64,000 nucleotides of DNA from Clostridiales bacterium CCNA10 (GTDB lineage Bacteria; Bacillota; Clostridia; Oscillospirales; Oscillospiraceae): the NCBI GenBank assembly GCA_003573975.1, contig AP018533.1, positions 3,100,319 to 3,164,318 of the forward strand. The letters run 5' to 3'. How positions within the stretch are numbered: the stretch's first letter is position 1; every line of letters starts with the position of its first letter. Of this stretch, positions 1-7,014 are shown piece after piece. Position numbers and translations under genes: made by a program. The notes beneath the pieces are model-generated. The model was not told the DNA's origin, did no database searches, and saw only the letters and a list, made by a program, of their open reading frames with translations.

Positions 1-411
1 CGCCTTGCCTCCTACGAAGTCAACAACACCTGTCCTGGGGTTGTAGGCCAGAGCGTTCATGGTGAAGTCCCGGCGCTCAAGATCGTCCTTCAGGCTGCGG
101 GTAAAGCTGACTGAGTCCGGATGCCGATGGTCGGAGTAGTCCCCGTCAACGCGATAGGTCGTGATTTCTAGAGGCTCTTGGTCGATCACAACAGTTACAG
201 TCCCATGCTTCAAGCCAGTCTCAATCAGGTGGTAGCCTGTAAAGATCTCCTCCACCTGCTCTGGGAGCGCGTTGGTGGTGATGTCCCAATCCTTCGCAGG
301 ACTGTTGTCACGCACATAATCACGCACTGCGCCACCAACAAGGTACGCCTCATAGCCGGCCGCTTCAAGCATCTCAAATGCTGTATTCACTTGTGGTGGC
401 AATTTCATCAT
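1..411 (-). CDS. cca: CCA-adding tRNA nucleotidyltransferase, N-terminal part (cut by window edge)
   Basis: The first 137 residues of a class II CCA-adding enzyme / poly(A) polymerase family protein are visible; the C-terminus lies beyond base 1. The family adds or repairs the 3' CCA end of tRNA from CTP and ATP. Visible motifs are the GGAVRD signature at about residue 25, the catalytic carboxylate pair in KDWDITT shortly after, and RRDFTMNA near residue 120. The start is the ATG pair at 411/408, a few bases after the stop of the upstream RlaP-like gene, so the two are probably cotranscribed. Its place at the end of an RtcB/Ro-like cassette suggests a role in restoring RNA 3' ends; that role is inference. 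Family assignment is secure. Confidence 0.9.
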   Translation of the reverse strand, partial: MMKLPPQVNTAFEMLEAAGYEAYLVGGAVRDYVRDNSPAKDWDITTNALPEQVEEIFTGYHLIETGLKHGTVTVVIDQEPLEITTYRVDGDYSDHRHPDSVSFTRSLKDDLERRDFTMNALAYNPRTGVVDFVGGKA

Positions 412-415
412 AAGA

Positions 416-1180
416 TCACATCTCCAGTGCGGCGAGGAACAGCGCATTGAGTTCCTCCCAGTCCTTCGTGATTTCTCTCGGATACTGCTCCACCAGAGCA
501 CGCACCTCTGCAATGCTCCGATCCATGTAAGCGTTGAGGATATCGATTCTCGGGATCATCTTCACCTCAGGGGAGTTCATCTTCAGATCAAGCAGCTTCG
601 CAACGGTTTTCTCCAGGTAGTCCGGAAGCTGGCTCGCCGCCAGTTCAGAAAAGAGCATTGGGGGCGGAGTACCTTTTTCAAGGATCCACCGGCAAGCAAG
701 GATTGGCCGCAGTACATAGAAGTACTTCTTGGCCTTCACCATGTCGCCGCGCAGGTATTCTCGATAGTTTCCTTCCGCCATCTGCAGATAGTGCCAAAGG
801 CCACTCTTGGACGAGAAGTAGCGCCGCATGACGGGCTTAAACGCCTCAGTGAAGTCAGTGGTCTGATACACGATGGGAGAGGAAAACCACTCAAATACGG
901 TGGGGTTGGATTTATGGAGCAACTTCAGTGTCTTGTCCACATCCCAACCGTTGATGTCCAGAACACCATTGATGGGCAGCTCGATCACATCACGGACCCG
1001 GTTGAGCCTGAGATAGCTCTCTCTGGGGCGCACATAAATGAAGCGCACATCATAGTCGCTGTCCGGAGAAGCAAAGCCCCAAGCACGGCTACCGGACTCC
1101 ACGGCCAAAAGGATGCGGCAGTTCTCCCGCTGCTCGATTTCATGAAGCTTTTCTTTGATCAATGCTTCCACGGTCAACAC
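416..1180 (-). CDS. RlaP/YcgL-type DNA polymerase beta family nucleotidyltransferase
   Basis: This 254-residue protein has the minimal nucleotidyltransferase signature: SGSRAWGFASPDSDYDVRF near residue 30 contains the GS motif and the DxD metal ligands. It continues with the alpha-helical tail typical of the YcgL/RlaP family (about 250 aa). The family is repeatedly encoded next to RtcB and is thought to act in RNA repair, though its exact reaction is not settled. It sits 20 bp after rtcB and its stop is 5 bp before cca. The start is uncertain: GTG at 1180, TTG at 1177 and GTG at 1171 are all in frame behind an AAAGG ribosome site. Confidence 0.85.
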   Translation of the reverse strand: MLTVEALIKEKLHEIEQRENCRILLAVESGSRAWGFASPDSDYDVRFIYVRPRESYLRLNRVRDVIELPINGVLDINGWDVDKTLKLLHKSNPTVFEWFSSPIVYQTTDFTEAFKPVMRRYFSSKSGLWHYLQMAEGNYREYLRGDMVKAKKYFYVLRPILACRWILEKGTPPPMLFSELAASQLPDYLEKTVAKLLDLKMNSPEVKMIPRIDILNAYMDRSIAEVRALVEQYPREITKDWEELNALFLAALEM

Positions 1181-1199
1181 CGCCTTTCATCATTGTATT

Positions 1200-2402
1200 T
1201 CAGTCTGCTGCCTTAAAGTTATAGACAGGACGGATCCGCTCAATAATCTCCGCAGTAGGGCCGATTTGAGCGACGATCTCCTCCATGCTCTTATAGGCCA
1301 TGGGAGACTCGTCCAGCGTGTCGGGCACAACACAGGTGGTGTAGATACCCTCCATTTCCTTCTGGAACTCCTCCATGGACAGAGCATTGAAGGCCGCCTT
1401 GCGGCTCATCAGCCGGCCGGCGCCATGAGGTGCGGAGCAATTCCAATCCTCGTTGCCCTTGCCGCTGCAGATCAGGCTACCGTCACGCATGTTGATGGGG
1501 ATCAGCAGCTTCTCGCCGGCCTTGGCGGAGACAGAGCCCTTACGCAGGATCATGGCGTCCGTATCAATATAGTTGTGGATGGTGGTGAAGGTCTCCACCG
1601 CCGTGAAGCCCATGCCAGTCATGATAACATCCACCATGGCCTTGCGGTTGAGCATGGCGAACTGCTGTGTCAGCTTCATATCGTGGATATAGTCCTCGAA
1701 CAGCTTACCCTCCACATAGGCCAGATCTTTTGGGATATTCAGCTCGTGCTCCTTCTTGAGCGCCTTGATGGTCTTCTGGATCTCCTGGAACCGGCCCTCG
1801 GCCTTCAGCTGGTCAATGGCGGCTTGAACTTGATGCTGGGCGCCGCCCCAAAGGGCACGCCGACCCTCATTCTGGTAGTGCTCAGCCACCTCGGTGCCCA
1901 GATGACGGCTGCCAGAGTGGACCACCAGGAACAACCGGCCATCCTCCGCGCGATCCACCTCAATGAAGTGGTTGCCGCCACCCAAAGAGCCGATGCTGCG
2001 CATGGCCCGGTTGAGATTGACTTGATCTGTGCAGCGGAGGTGAGTCAGATCGATCTCAGCGTTCAGTGCATGAGGAATGTCTCGAACCTCACGGCCATAG
2101 GGGATCTCCCTGCGGATTAGGGCGTCCAGCTTCTCAAAGTCGACCTCCCGCTCACGAAGCTCAACAGTCTCCATACCGCAGCCGATATCGACGCCAACCA
2201 TACCGGGCACGATCTTGTCCTGGATGGTCATGGTGGTACCGATGGTACAGCCCTTGCCAGCGTGGACATCGGGCATGATCCGGATCTTGCAGCCGGCAAA
2301 CTCGGCCTGATCGCAAACGGTCTGGATCTGCTTGCGGGCTGCCTCCTCCAACTCGGGGGTGTAACAGACCGCAGTATTATATAAACCTTGAATCGTAATC
2401 AT
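1200..2402 (-). CDS. rtcB: RtcB RNA 3'-phosphate/5'-hydroxyl ligase
   Basis: RtcB seals RNA ends carrying 2',3'-cyclic or 3' phosphate to 5'-OH ends using GTP and Mn2+. The product is about 400 aa, matching the shorter bacterial RtcB branch. Family landmarks are DVHAGKGCTIGTT near residue 42, GVDIGCGMETV near residue 66, GTLGGGNHF-like GSLGGGNHFIEVD near residue 140, the VVHSGSRHLG motif, and APHGAGRLMSR containing the guanylylated histidine. The start MITIQG at 2402 is preceded by an AGGGAG ribosome site; the longer reading frame upstream is not needed. It follows the Ro-like gene after a terminator-like hairpin and a TTGACA box, so it may also be transcribed separately. Confidence 0.96.
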   Translation of the reverse strand: MITIQGLYNTAVCYTPELEEAARKQIQTVCDQAEFAGCKIRIMPDVHAGKGCTIGTTMTIQDKIVPGMVGVDIGCGMETVELREREVDFEKLDALIRREIPYGREVRDIPHALNAEIDLTHLRCTDQVNLNRAMRSIGSLGGGNHFIEVDRAEDGRLFLVVHSGSRHLGTEVAEHYQNEGRRALWGGAQHQVQAAIDQLKAEGRFQEIQKTIKALKKEHELNIPKDLAYVEGKLFEDYIHDMKLTQQFAMLNRKAMVDVIMTGMGFTAVETFTTIHNYIDTDAMILRKGSVSAKAGEKLLIPINMRDGSLICSGKGNEDWNCSAPHGAGRLMSRKAAFNALSMEEFQKEMEGIYTTCVVPDTLDESPMAYKSMEEIVAQIGPTAEIIERIRPVYNFKAAD

Positions 2403-2425
2403 AACGATCTCCCTTTCCTTCATAC

Positions 2426-2453
2426 TCTTTATTTTACGGTTCATCTCTGTCAA
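2426..2453 (-). promoter_or_regulatory. Putative rtcB promoter
   Basis: Reading the minus strand, a perfect TTGACA box (2453-2448) is followed after 16 bp by TAAAGA (2431-2426), a weak -10. It lies between the terminator after the Ro-like gene and the rtcB ribosome site. No sigma-54 promoter typical of RtcR-controlled rtc operons is seen. Confidence 0.4.
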
Positions 2454-2470
2454 CAGCAACACTTTTGTTG

Positions 2471-2517
2471 GGAAAGAAAAAGCAGGAGGCGATAACATAC
2501 CTGCTATCACCTCCTGC
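2471..2517 (-). terminator. Rho-independent terminator after the Ro-like gene
   Basis: On the minus strand a 13-bp stem (GCAGGAGGTGATA with its complement, one mismatch) and a 10-base loop are followed by TTTTTCTTT. It lies just after the stop of the Ro-like gene and before rtcB, so it should separate or attenuate the two. Confidence 0.8.
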
Positions 2518-2527
2518 GTCAGCTCTA

Positions 2528-3988
2528 TTATGCCACGATCGCCGCGTAACGCTCGGAACCCAGAACATCCATCATGAAGGCATAGGGGGAAAGAATGCCG
2601 GCTTTCAGCATGGAGAAGATTCGGGGATTACAGCCGGATACCAGCGCAACGCCCTGGTCGTTGATCTTGACGGGCTGCTGCTGATTACGGCTTGCCACAT
2701 TCCAGAACATCACCTCGGGCAGCTGGTAGCCATGTTCCTCGAAGAGCCGCTGCGTATACTCGAAGTTGGTCAAGGAGCAATCTTCAGTACAGTAGTCGAA
2801 CTCCATATCGGAGATAATGAAGATCTTGGCAGGCATATCCTTCTGGGGCACACGGTTCTTCACAGCAGTCTTGAGGATCAACTCAAACACACGCTGGATA
2901 TTGGTGTTGGCGACCTCGTTGAACTGGTGACAGTACCGCACCTTTTCGTAGATATCCTTGCCCTTAATCTCCACCAGCTTGGGATTCTCAGAGAATGTGA
3001 TGAAGTGGTTTTGGAATGCGCCGGTGTTGCGCTCGGCATAGTAGATACCAAGAGACAGCGCCACAGTGGCGGGGATGGGATCAGCACCACCGTACATGGA
3101 GCCGGAGCCATCAATGACGACCAGAGCGTTCTCACCGCCAGTGAAATCCTCCTGTGTCTTCCATGTTGCGTCAATGGCCTTGCGCTCCTGATCGGAGATA
3201 TCGCCGCGACCGAAGAAGGGCTTGATCATCTCATAGGGCATCAGGGTGCCAGTGTGGAGCTGCTCCGTACCCTCGGCGACACGGCTCATGAATTCATCAT
3301 AGCGGTCTCCATCATTTCGCATGAAGGCCTTACGATACTTGAACATGGCCTTGGAGGGCTGCTTGGAGTAATCGAAGGTGTAGTCTTTTTCGCGCAGGTT
3401 GTTCTCGATGATGCTGATCTTGGTGCGCAGGGCGCTCAGCGTTTTGCGGTACTGGGCGTCGTTCATACCCATCGCACGGGCAATTCGCTTCGCCTGCCGG
3501 ATCGCATCCTCGTTGGAGGCATTGACGGAAGGAAGCCACTTGGCCAGCAGCGACACGGACTCGCCAGCCTCCAGAGCGGCACAGTCGGCTGCCAGCTGTT
3601 TTTTGATCAGATGCAGCACCTTGCCTTCGCATGTGGTGCCCATCAGGACCAGCAGGTCATCGTAGCGTCCATACTCTGCAATGTACTGGATGTTCTTCTC
3701 CAGGGATTGCGGCTCGTTGTCGGCCAGCCACTTCAGAATGGTACGGAAGACACGGCGCTCGCCGATACCGCCACGAATATCTCTCGCAAAGAACAGGGTC
3801 TTCATGGCCAGATCAGCGTCTTCGGCATAGGCGCGGAGGAAGCGATTCGTGATCTCCTCGTCACGCTCTCTGCGCAGGGCGCCGATCGTAGCGAACAGAT
3901 CCAGACATTCAGACTGGGTGGAACGATATGTAACTGCGCCATTTTCCGTATGGGTCATATTTGCTTCTTTCTTTAGAAACTTCAGCAT
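2528..3988 (-). CDS. Ro60/TROVE-related DUF2828-type protein with C-terminal vWA domain
   Basis: A 486-residue protein of the TROVE/DUF2828 type. Ro60 proteins are rings that bind Y RNAs and misfolded or damaged RNA. The N-terminal half is helical, with RDIRGGIGERRVFRTI near residue 70 and YIAEYGRYDDLL near 105. The C-terminal vWA domain carries the MIDAS motif DGSGSMYGG near residue 285, plus ANTNIQRVFELIL and IISDMEFDY, patterns I know from DUF2828 proteins. ATG 3988 is chosen because GGAGGAG lies 8 bp upstream; a GTG at 3997 overlaps that site. Immediately upstream is an array of six Y-RNA-like transcripts, and rtcB follows, matching the Ro-Y RNA-RtcB arrangement known in other bacteria. 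RNA binding is inferred. Confidence 0.85.
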   Translation of the reverse strand: MLKFLKKEANMTHTENGAVTYRSTQSECLDLFATIGALRRERDEEITNRFLRAYAEDADLAMKTLFFARDIRGGIGERRVFRTILKWLADNEPQSLEKNIQYIAEYGRYDDLLVLMGTTCEGKVLHLIKKQLAADCAALEAGESVSLLAKWLPSVNASNEDAIRQAKRIARAMGMNDAQYRKTLSALRTKISIIENNLREKDYTFDYSKQPSKAMFKYRKAFMRNDGDRYDEFMSRVAEGTEQLHTGTLMPYEMIKPFFGRGDISDQERKAIDATWKTQEDFTGGENALVVIDGSGSMYGGADPIPATVALSLGIYYAERNTGAFQNHFITFSENPKLVEIKGKDIYEKVRYCHQFNEVANTNIQRVFELILKTAVKNRVPQKDMPAKIFIISDMEFDYCTEDCSLTNFEYTQRLFEEHGYQLPEVMFWNVASRNQQQPVKINDQGVALVSGCNPRIFSMLKAGILSPYAFMMDVLGSERYAAIVA

Positions 3989-4021
3989 GGAAATCACTCC
4001 TCCGTGATGAATTGGTTATAC

Positions 4022-4098
4022 AAGGCACCATCAGGGATTTGAACCCGAAAGTACGATTTCTAGTCGTAGTTGTTACCAAGAATTGCTGTTGGTGCCTT
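4022..4098 (-). ncRNA. Y-RNA-like tRNA mimic, copy 1
   Basis: The 77-base minus-strand RNA has perfectly complementary ends, AAGGCACCA with TGGTGCCTT (9 bp). The 5' strand is followed by ACAGC. The interior looks like a reduced tRNA: a GG-containing D-like loop, an anticodon-like arm TACGA-CTAGAAA-TCGTA with a 7-base loop (AGA at the anticodon position), and a T-like arm with the loop TTCAAAT. It lacks a normal 7-bp acceptor stem with 3' CCA. The 3' end is 19 bp from the Ro-like gene's ribosome site. Called a Y RNA because the stem-plus-tRNA-like-module design and the linkage to a Ro-like gene match bacterial YrlA RNAs. Confidence 0.65.
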
Positions 4099-4102
4099 TC
4101 AC

Positions 4103-4205
4103 AAGATGCCTGACATATCGCAAGTCCTAAGCCGCCAGTTGACCGGCGCCCTGACCTCTGCATCGGATCGGATTCAAGACCGTTGGGTGTTGCTGTGGGC
4201 ATCTT
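4103..4205 (-). ncRNA. Y-RNA-like structured RNA, copy 2
   Basis: Ends AAGATGCC and GGCATCTT form an 8-bp closing stem; the 5' strand runs into CACAGCA, the motif shared with the neighbours. The interior is less tRNA-like than in the other copies: one clear hairpin CGCC-GGTCAACT-GGCG is seen, with a weakly paired remainder. It lies 4 bp from copy 1 and 12 bp from copy 3, consistent with processing from one transcript. Membership in the array is well supported by the stem and motif; its interior fold is uncertain. Confidence 0.5.
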
Positions 4206-4217
4206 TATTGATAAAAC

Positions 4218-4314
4218 AAGGCACCATGTGAAGTGGGAATCGAACCCACGAACGACGGGTATGAACCGCCTGCTATAACCATCTTAGCTATTCAATCTTT
4301 GCTGTTGGTGCCTT
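4218..4314 (-). ncRNA. Y-RNA-like tRNA mimic, copy 3 (CAT anticodon-like loop)
   Basis: The same 9-bp closing stem as copy 1 (AAGGCACCA/TGGTGCCTT) and the same ACAGCAA after it. The interior is the best tRNA mimic: a short TGAA/TTCA stem in place of the acceptor, a D arm GCTA...TAGC with GG in the loop, an anticodon arm GGCGG-TTCATAC-CCGTC (CAT), and a T arm GTGGG-TTCGATT-CCCAC with a canonical T loop. An internal loop (ACAGCAAAGAT opposite CA) separates this module from the closing stem. It cannot be a functional tRNA, because a tRNA acceptor stem is missing. Confidence 0.7.
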
Positions 4315-4328
4315 TTTGTCTAAGGAGT

Positions 4329-4414
4329 GAATACATCATCCGGGTGGGGCTCGAACCCACGACACAGAGATTGGGGTCTCCCGTTCTACCATCTGAACTA
4401 CCGGAGATGTATTC
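4329..4414 (-). ncRNA. tRNA-like RNA with bulged, extended stem, copy 4 of array
   Basis: GAATACATC pairs with GATGTATTC (9 bp). After a single bulged U on the 3' side, TCCGG pairs with CCGGA (5 bp), running straight into a tRNA-like body. The D arm is GTTC-AGATGGTA-GAAC and the T arm GTGGG-TTCGAGC-CCCAC. The anticodon arm GGAGA/TCTCT encloses only six bases (CCCCAA), abnormal for a tRNA. This copy lacks the ACAGC motif of the others, so it may be a different class or a decayed tRNA. Spacing to its neighbours (3 and 14 bp) fits the array. Confidence 0.6.
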
Positions 4415-4417
4415 GAC

Positions 4418-4528
4418 AAGACGCTGTCCTTTATCATCATAAAGGGGGTCTCACCCTTTGTCGGCCTGCCCCGAAAGCAGGTGCTCCTTCGTTGAGCTAA
4501 TGTTAATAGATAATGCTGTTAGCGTCTT
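4418..4528 (-). ncRNA. Y-RNA-like tRNA mimic, copy 5 (TCG anticodon-like loop)
   Basis: Ends AAGACGCT and AGCGTCTT form an 8-bp closing stem followed by AACAGCA. Inside are a D-like arm GCTC-AACGAAG-GAGC, an anticodon arm CCTGC-TTTCGGG-GCAGG with TCG at the anticodon position, and a T-like arm AAAGGG-TGAGACC-CCCTTT. The last could compete with another hairpin, CCTTTA-TGATGA-TAAAGG, suggesting a possible switch between folds. The closing-stem sequence differs from copies 1 and 3 while pairing is kept, which is covariation evidence for the stem. Confidence 0.65.
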
Positions 4529-4532
4529 TTAC

Positions 4533-4626
4533 AAAGCGCATTCTTTATTCCGGAGAGGTTACTACGCCAGACCAGAACAGCGTCTATGATTAAAAGTCAT
4601 ATGCATGGGTTTGCTGTATGCGCTTT
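4533..4626 (-). ncRNA. Y-RNA-like tRNA mimic, copy 6 (first in the array, TTT anticodon-like loop)
   Basis: Ends AAAGCGCAT and ATGCGCTTT form a 9-bp closing stem, followed by ACAGCAA. The interior has an anticodon-like arm TATGA-CTTTTAA-TCATA with TTT at the anticodon position and a looser hairpin ACGC...GCGT in place of a T arm. It is the most upstream RNA. A TATTCT box at 4642-4637 would place a transcription start near 4630, close to its 5' end, but no good -35 is seen. The region 4627-4817 holds no gene. Confidence 0.6.
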
Positions 4627-4817
4627 TCGTGATTTAAGAATACTGCCTGTTCAGAGGAAAAACACGGAAAAAAAGTTGCGAACTCAAGAGCAACTACCTA
4701 AAAGTCTGCGAAAAATTGGTTCAAACCCATTCCAGACCGCAGTTGGCAAGGAGCTGTTCTTTCATTTGGACACCTCCTGTGGTAAAATGAGGCCATAAAC
4801 TGCAGGAGGTGGATTTC

Positions 4818-6065
4818 GTGGCATATAGTGAGTTGGTCAAGAGTTTTGAGCGTATCCGGAGCTACATGCGCGAATTCTATGTCTATGGGTTTAAGAGTCG
4901 GGAAGAGTACAGCATCAAGAGTGCCCGCAGCTACGATAATGAGCGGCGAAGAATTGAGAGTTGGATCGGCGACTTTATGTCCTTCCATCAGGACACATCC
5001 GGCAAGAATGTATTCCTCTCGGTTGACAGCAGGCGGATCCCACACAACCCGCTCCACAAGGCTTTTAAAGCCAAAAGCTTTACCGATAAGGACATCACCC
5101 TCCACTTCTATGTGATGGACCTGCTGGCCGATGGCAGCGCGCTTTCTTCCAGAGAGATTGTCGATTGCATCAATGATGACTATCTCTCTCATTTCAGCGG
5201 CGCCTTCTCTCCAGACGAATCCACCGTGCGGAAAAAGCTCAAGGAATATGAGGCGCTTGGTCTGCTAAGCTCCGAGAAATGCGGTCGTGAGGTACTCTAC
5301 CGGAGAACGGATGATAACACCGTTGATTTGAATACCTGGGCAGACGCCCTATCCTTTTTCTCCGAGGAGGATCCACTCGGGGTGATTGGCTCCTTCTTGA
5401 TCGATAAATTGGAAAAACCTTCTGATAGCTTCCGATTCAAACATCACTACATGCTCCACGCCCTGGACAGTGATGTCCTCTGTGATCTGTTGGCGGCAAT
5501 CGATGAAAAAAGAGCTGCGGAACTGACCGTCAGGAGCCTGCGGAGTGGCCGCGACTATCAAAGGACGGTTTGTCCTCTGAAGATCTATGTCAGCACCCAG
5601 TCCGGGCGCCAGTATCTGCTCGGCTACCATTACCGGGGGCGGCACTTATCTTTCTTCCGGTTGGATGCCATCAAAAAGGTCACGATTGGGAATGTCGAGA
5701 AACACTACAGCAAGTACTTAGGGTACCAGGAGAAGTTTGACCAGCACCTTTGGGGTGTCTCAACGGGTCCCGACCATAATTTGGATCATATTGAAATGAC
5801 GGTCCATTTTGACCCGGGCGAGGAATTCGTGCTGCACCGCCTGGAGCGCGAGAAGCGCCATGGTACAGTCGAACTATTGGACTCACAGACTTGCAGGTTT
5901 TCAGCCGATGTCTATGATGCCTCAGAGATACTGCCCTGGCTGCGCACCTTCATCGGCCGCATTGTAGATCTCAAATGCTCCAGCCAGTATGTTTTGGATA
6001 TGTTCCAAGAAGATTTGGCTCGGATGGACGCTCTGTACGGAGGTGGCAACGATGTTATTCAGTGA
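4818..6065 (+). CDS. WYL-domain transcriptional regulator (first of a pair)
   Basis: A 415-residue protein with an N-terminal helical region, a winged-helix segment around residues 95-160 (SSREIVDCIN... DESTVRKKLKEYEALGLL), and a WYL domain at about residues 245-300 (RQYLLGYHYRGRHLSFFRLDAIKKV). A C-terminal extension typical of ligand-sensing WYL repressors follows. Such proteins often control phage-defence or damage-response operons. The GTG at 4818 is chosen because AGGAGG lies 8 bp upstream; the GTG at 4809 overlaps that site. Its stop overlaps the next gene by 14 bp, so the two WYL proteins are translationally coupled and may form a heteromer (inference). Confidence 0.85.
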   Translation: MAYSELVKSFERIRSYMREFYVYGFKSREEYSIKSARSYDNERRRIESWIGDFMSFHQDTSGKNVFLSVDSRRIPHNPLHKAFKAKSFTDKDITLHFYVMDLLADGSALSSREIVDCINDDYLSHFSGAFSPDESTVRKKLKEYEALGLLSSEKCGREVLYRRTDDNTVDLNTWADALSFFSEEDPLGVIGSFLIDKLEKPSDSFRFKHHYMLHALDSDVLCDLLAAIDEKRAAELTVRSLRSGRDYQRTVCPLKIYVSTQSGRQYLLGYHYRGRHLSFFRLDAIKKVTIGNVEKHYSKYLGYQEKFDQHLWGVSTGPDHNLDHIEMTVHFDPGEEFVLHRLEREKRHGTVELLDSQTCRFSADVYDASEILPWLRTFIGRIVDLKCSSQYVLDMFQEDLARMDALYGGGNDVIQ

Positions 6066-6963
6066 GATCTACGGAAGCTATTTCAATGTCGTCGCAGCTG
6101 TCCTTTCCGAAGCATCCGATGGGAAGTTGACAGATCGAAGAATGACCGAGCTTGTCCGGGAAAAGGCTTTCGCGGAAAGCGCGCTTGCAATTCCGGCAGC
6201 GCTGAAATCCGGAACCTGGCCTTTACTCGATCAGGAGTATCATTCCATACTTCACCACAAGCCAACCATGCCTTTGACAATGCTCCAAAAGAGATGGCTC
6301 AAAGCGCTGCTGTCTGATCCCAGAATCGCTCTGTTTGATCCGGACACGACCGGGCTGGAAGATGTTGATCCGCTGTATGCTCAGGACACCTTCATTCTCT
6401 TTGACCAGTACGCGGACGGAGATCCGTATGGGGATCCCGCCTACATAGCTTGCTTCCAAACAGCACTGAAGGCAATTCGAAAGAAGAGAAAACTGCGTAT
6501 CCGGTTCCGTGGCCATACCGGCGCCCGCCATTCGATCGAGTGTATACCTTACCGCCTGGAATATTCCGCCAAGGACGATAAGTTCAGGTTACTGGCAACC
6601 GGCAAGCGACGGCTCAACACGATCAATATGGCTCGTGTGCGTTCATGCGAGTTGCTGGATGCCTATGATCCCAAATCCATCACGCTGCCTCAGGAAAATT
6701 CCGAAGAGCTTGTAATGCTGCTTCATGACGAGCGCAACGGGCTGGAACGTGTGCTGCTACACTTCTCCCATTTTGAAAAAGAGACTCAGAAGTTGGCCGA
6801 TCGGCTCTATCAGATCAGGCTCCGTTACGACAAGGACGATGAGACCGAGCTGCTTATTAGGGTGCTGTCCTTCGGCCCGGTGCTGGAAGTCATTGAACCA
6901 AGCGCTTTTGTCACGCTGATGAGAAAGCGGATTGCCGTTCAGAAACAGCGCTTCTGCCAATAA
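6052..6963 (+). CDS. WYL-domain protein (second of a pair)
   Basis: A 303-residue protein with WYL-type features: FRGHTGARHSIECIPYRLEYSAKDDKFRL around residues 150-180 and RRLNTINMARVRSCEL after it match the beta-barrel core and its ligand-facing arginines. No clear winged helix is visible at the N-terminus, unlike its upstream partner. ATG 6052 follows GGAGG by 8 bp; the longer upstream frame overlaps the previous gene and is rejected. It is followed 51 bp later by a MoxR ATPase gene, so it probably belongs to the same transcription unit and regulates it. Confidence 0.75.
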   Translation: MLFSEIYGSYFNVVAAVLSEASDGKLTDRRMTELVREKAFAESALAIPAALKSGTWPLLDQEYHSILHHKPTMPLTMLQKRWLKALLSDPRIALFDPDTTGLEDVDPLYAQDTFILFDQYADGDPYGDPAYIACFQTALKAIRKKRKLRIRFRGHTGARHSIECIPYRLEYSAKDDKFRLLATGKRRLNTINMARVRSCELLDAYDPKSITLPQENSEELVMLLHDERNGLERVLLHFSHFEKETQKLADRLYQIRLRYDKDDETELLIRVLSFGPVLEVIEPSAFVTLMRKRIAVQKQRFCQ

Positions 6964-7014
6964 TTCTCCTAAGCACAGAAAAAACCATCATTCGTCAGAA
7001 AGGCTGCACGAGAA

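Noticed and set aside
1155-2120. Long plus-strand open frame opposite rtcB
   Set aside because: It is the antisense shadow of rtcB; composition is unlike protein and there is no ribosome site.
2465-3976. 503-codon plus-strand frame opposite the Ro-like gene
   Set aside because: Antisense shadow of a gene with strong domain matches; no family content.
4022-4626. Functional tRNA genes on the minus strand
   Set aside because: T-arm and anticodon-arm matches are strong, but normal 7-bp acceptor stems are missing, ends pair in extra stems, one anticodon loop has six bases and most units share a non-tRNA ACAGC motif.
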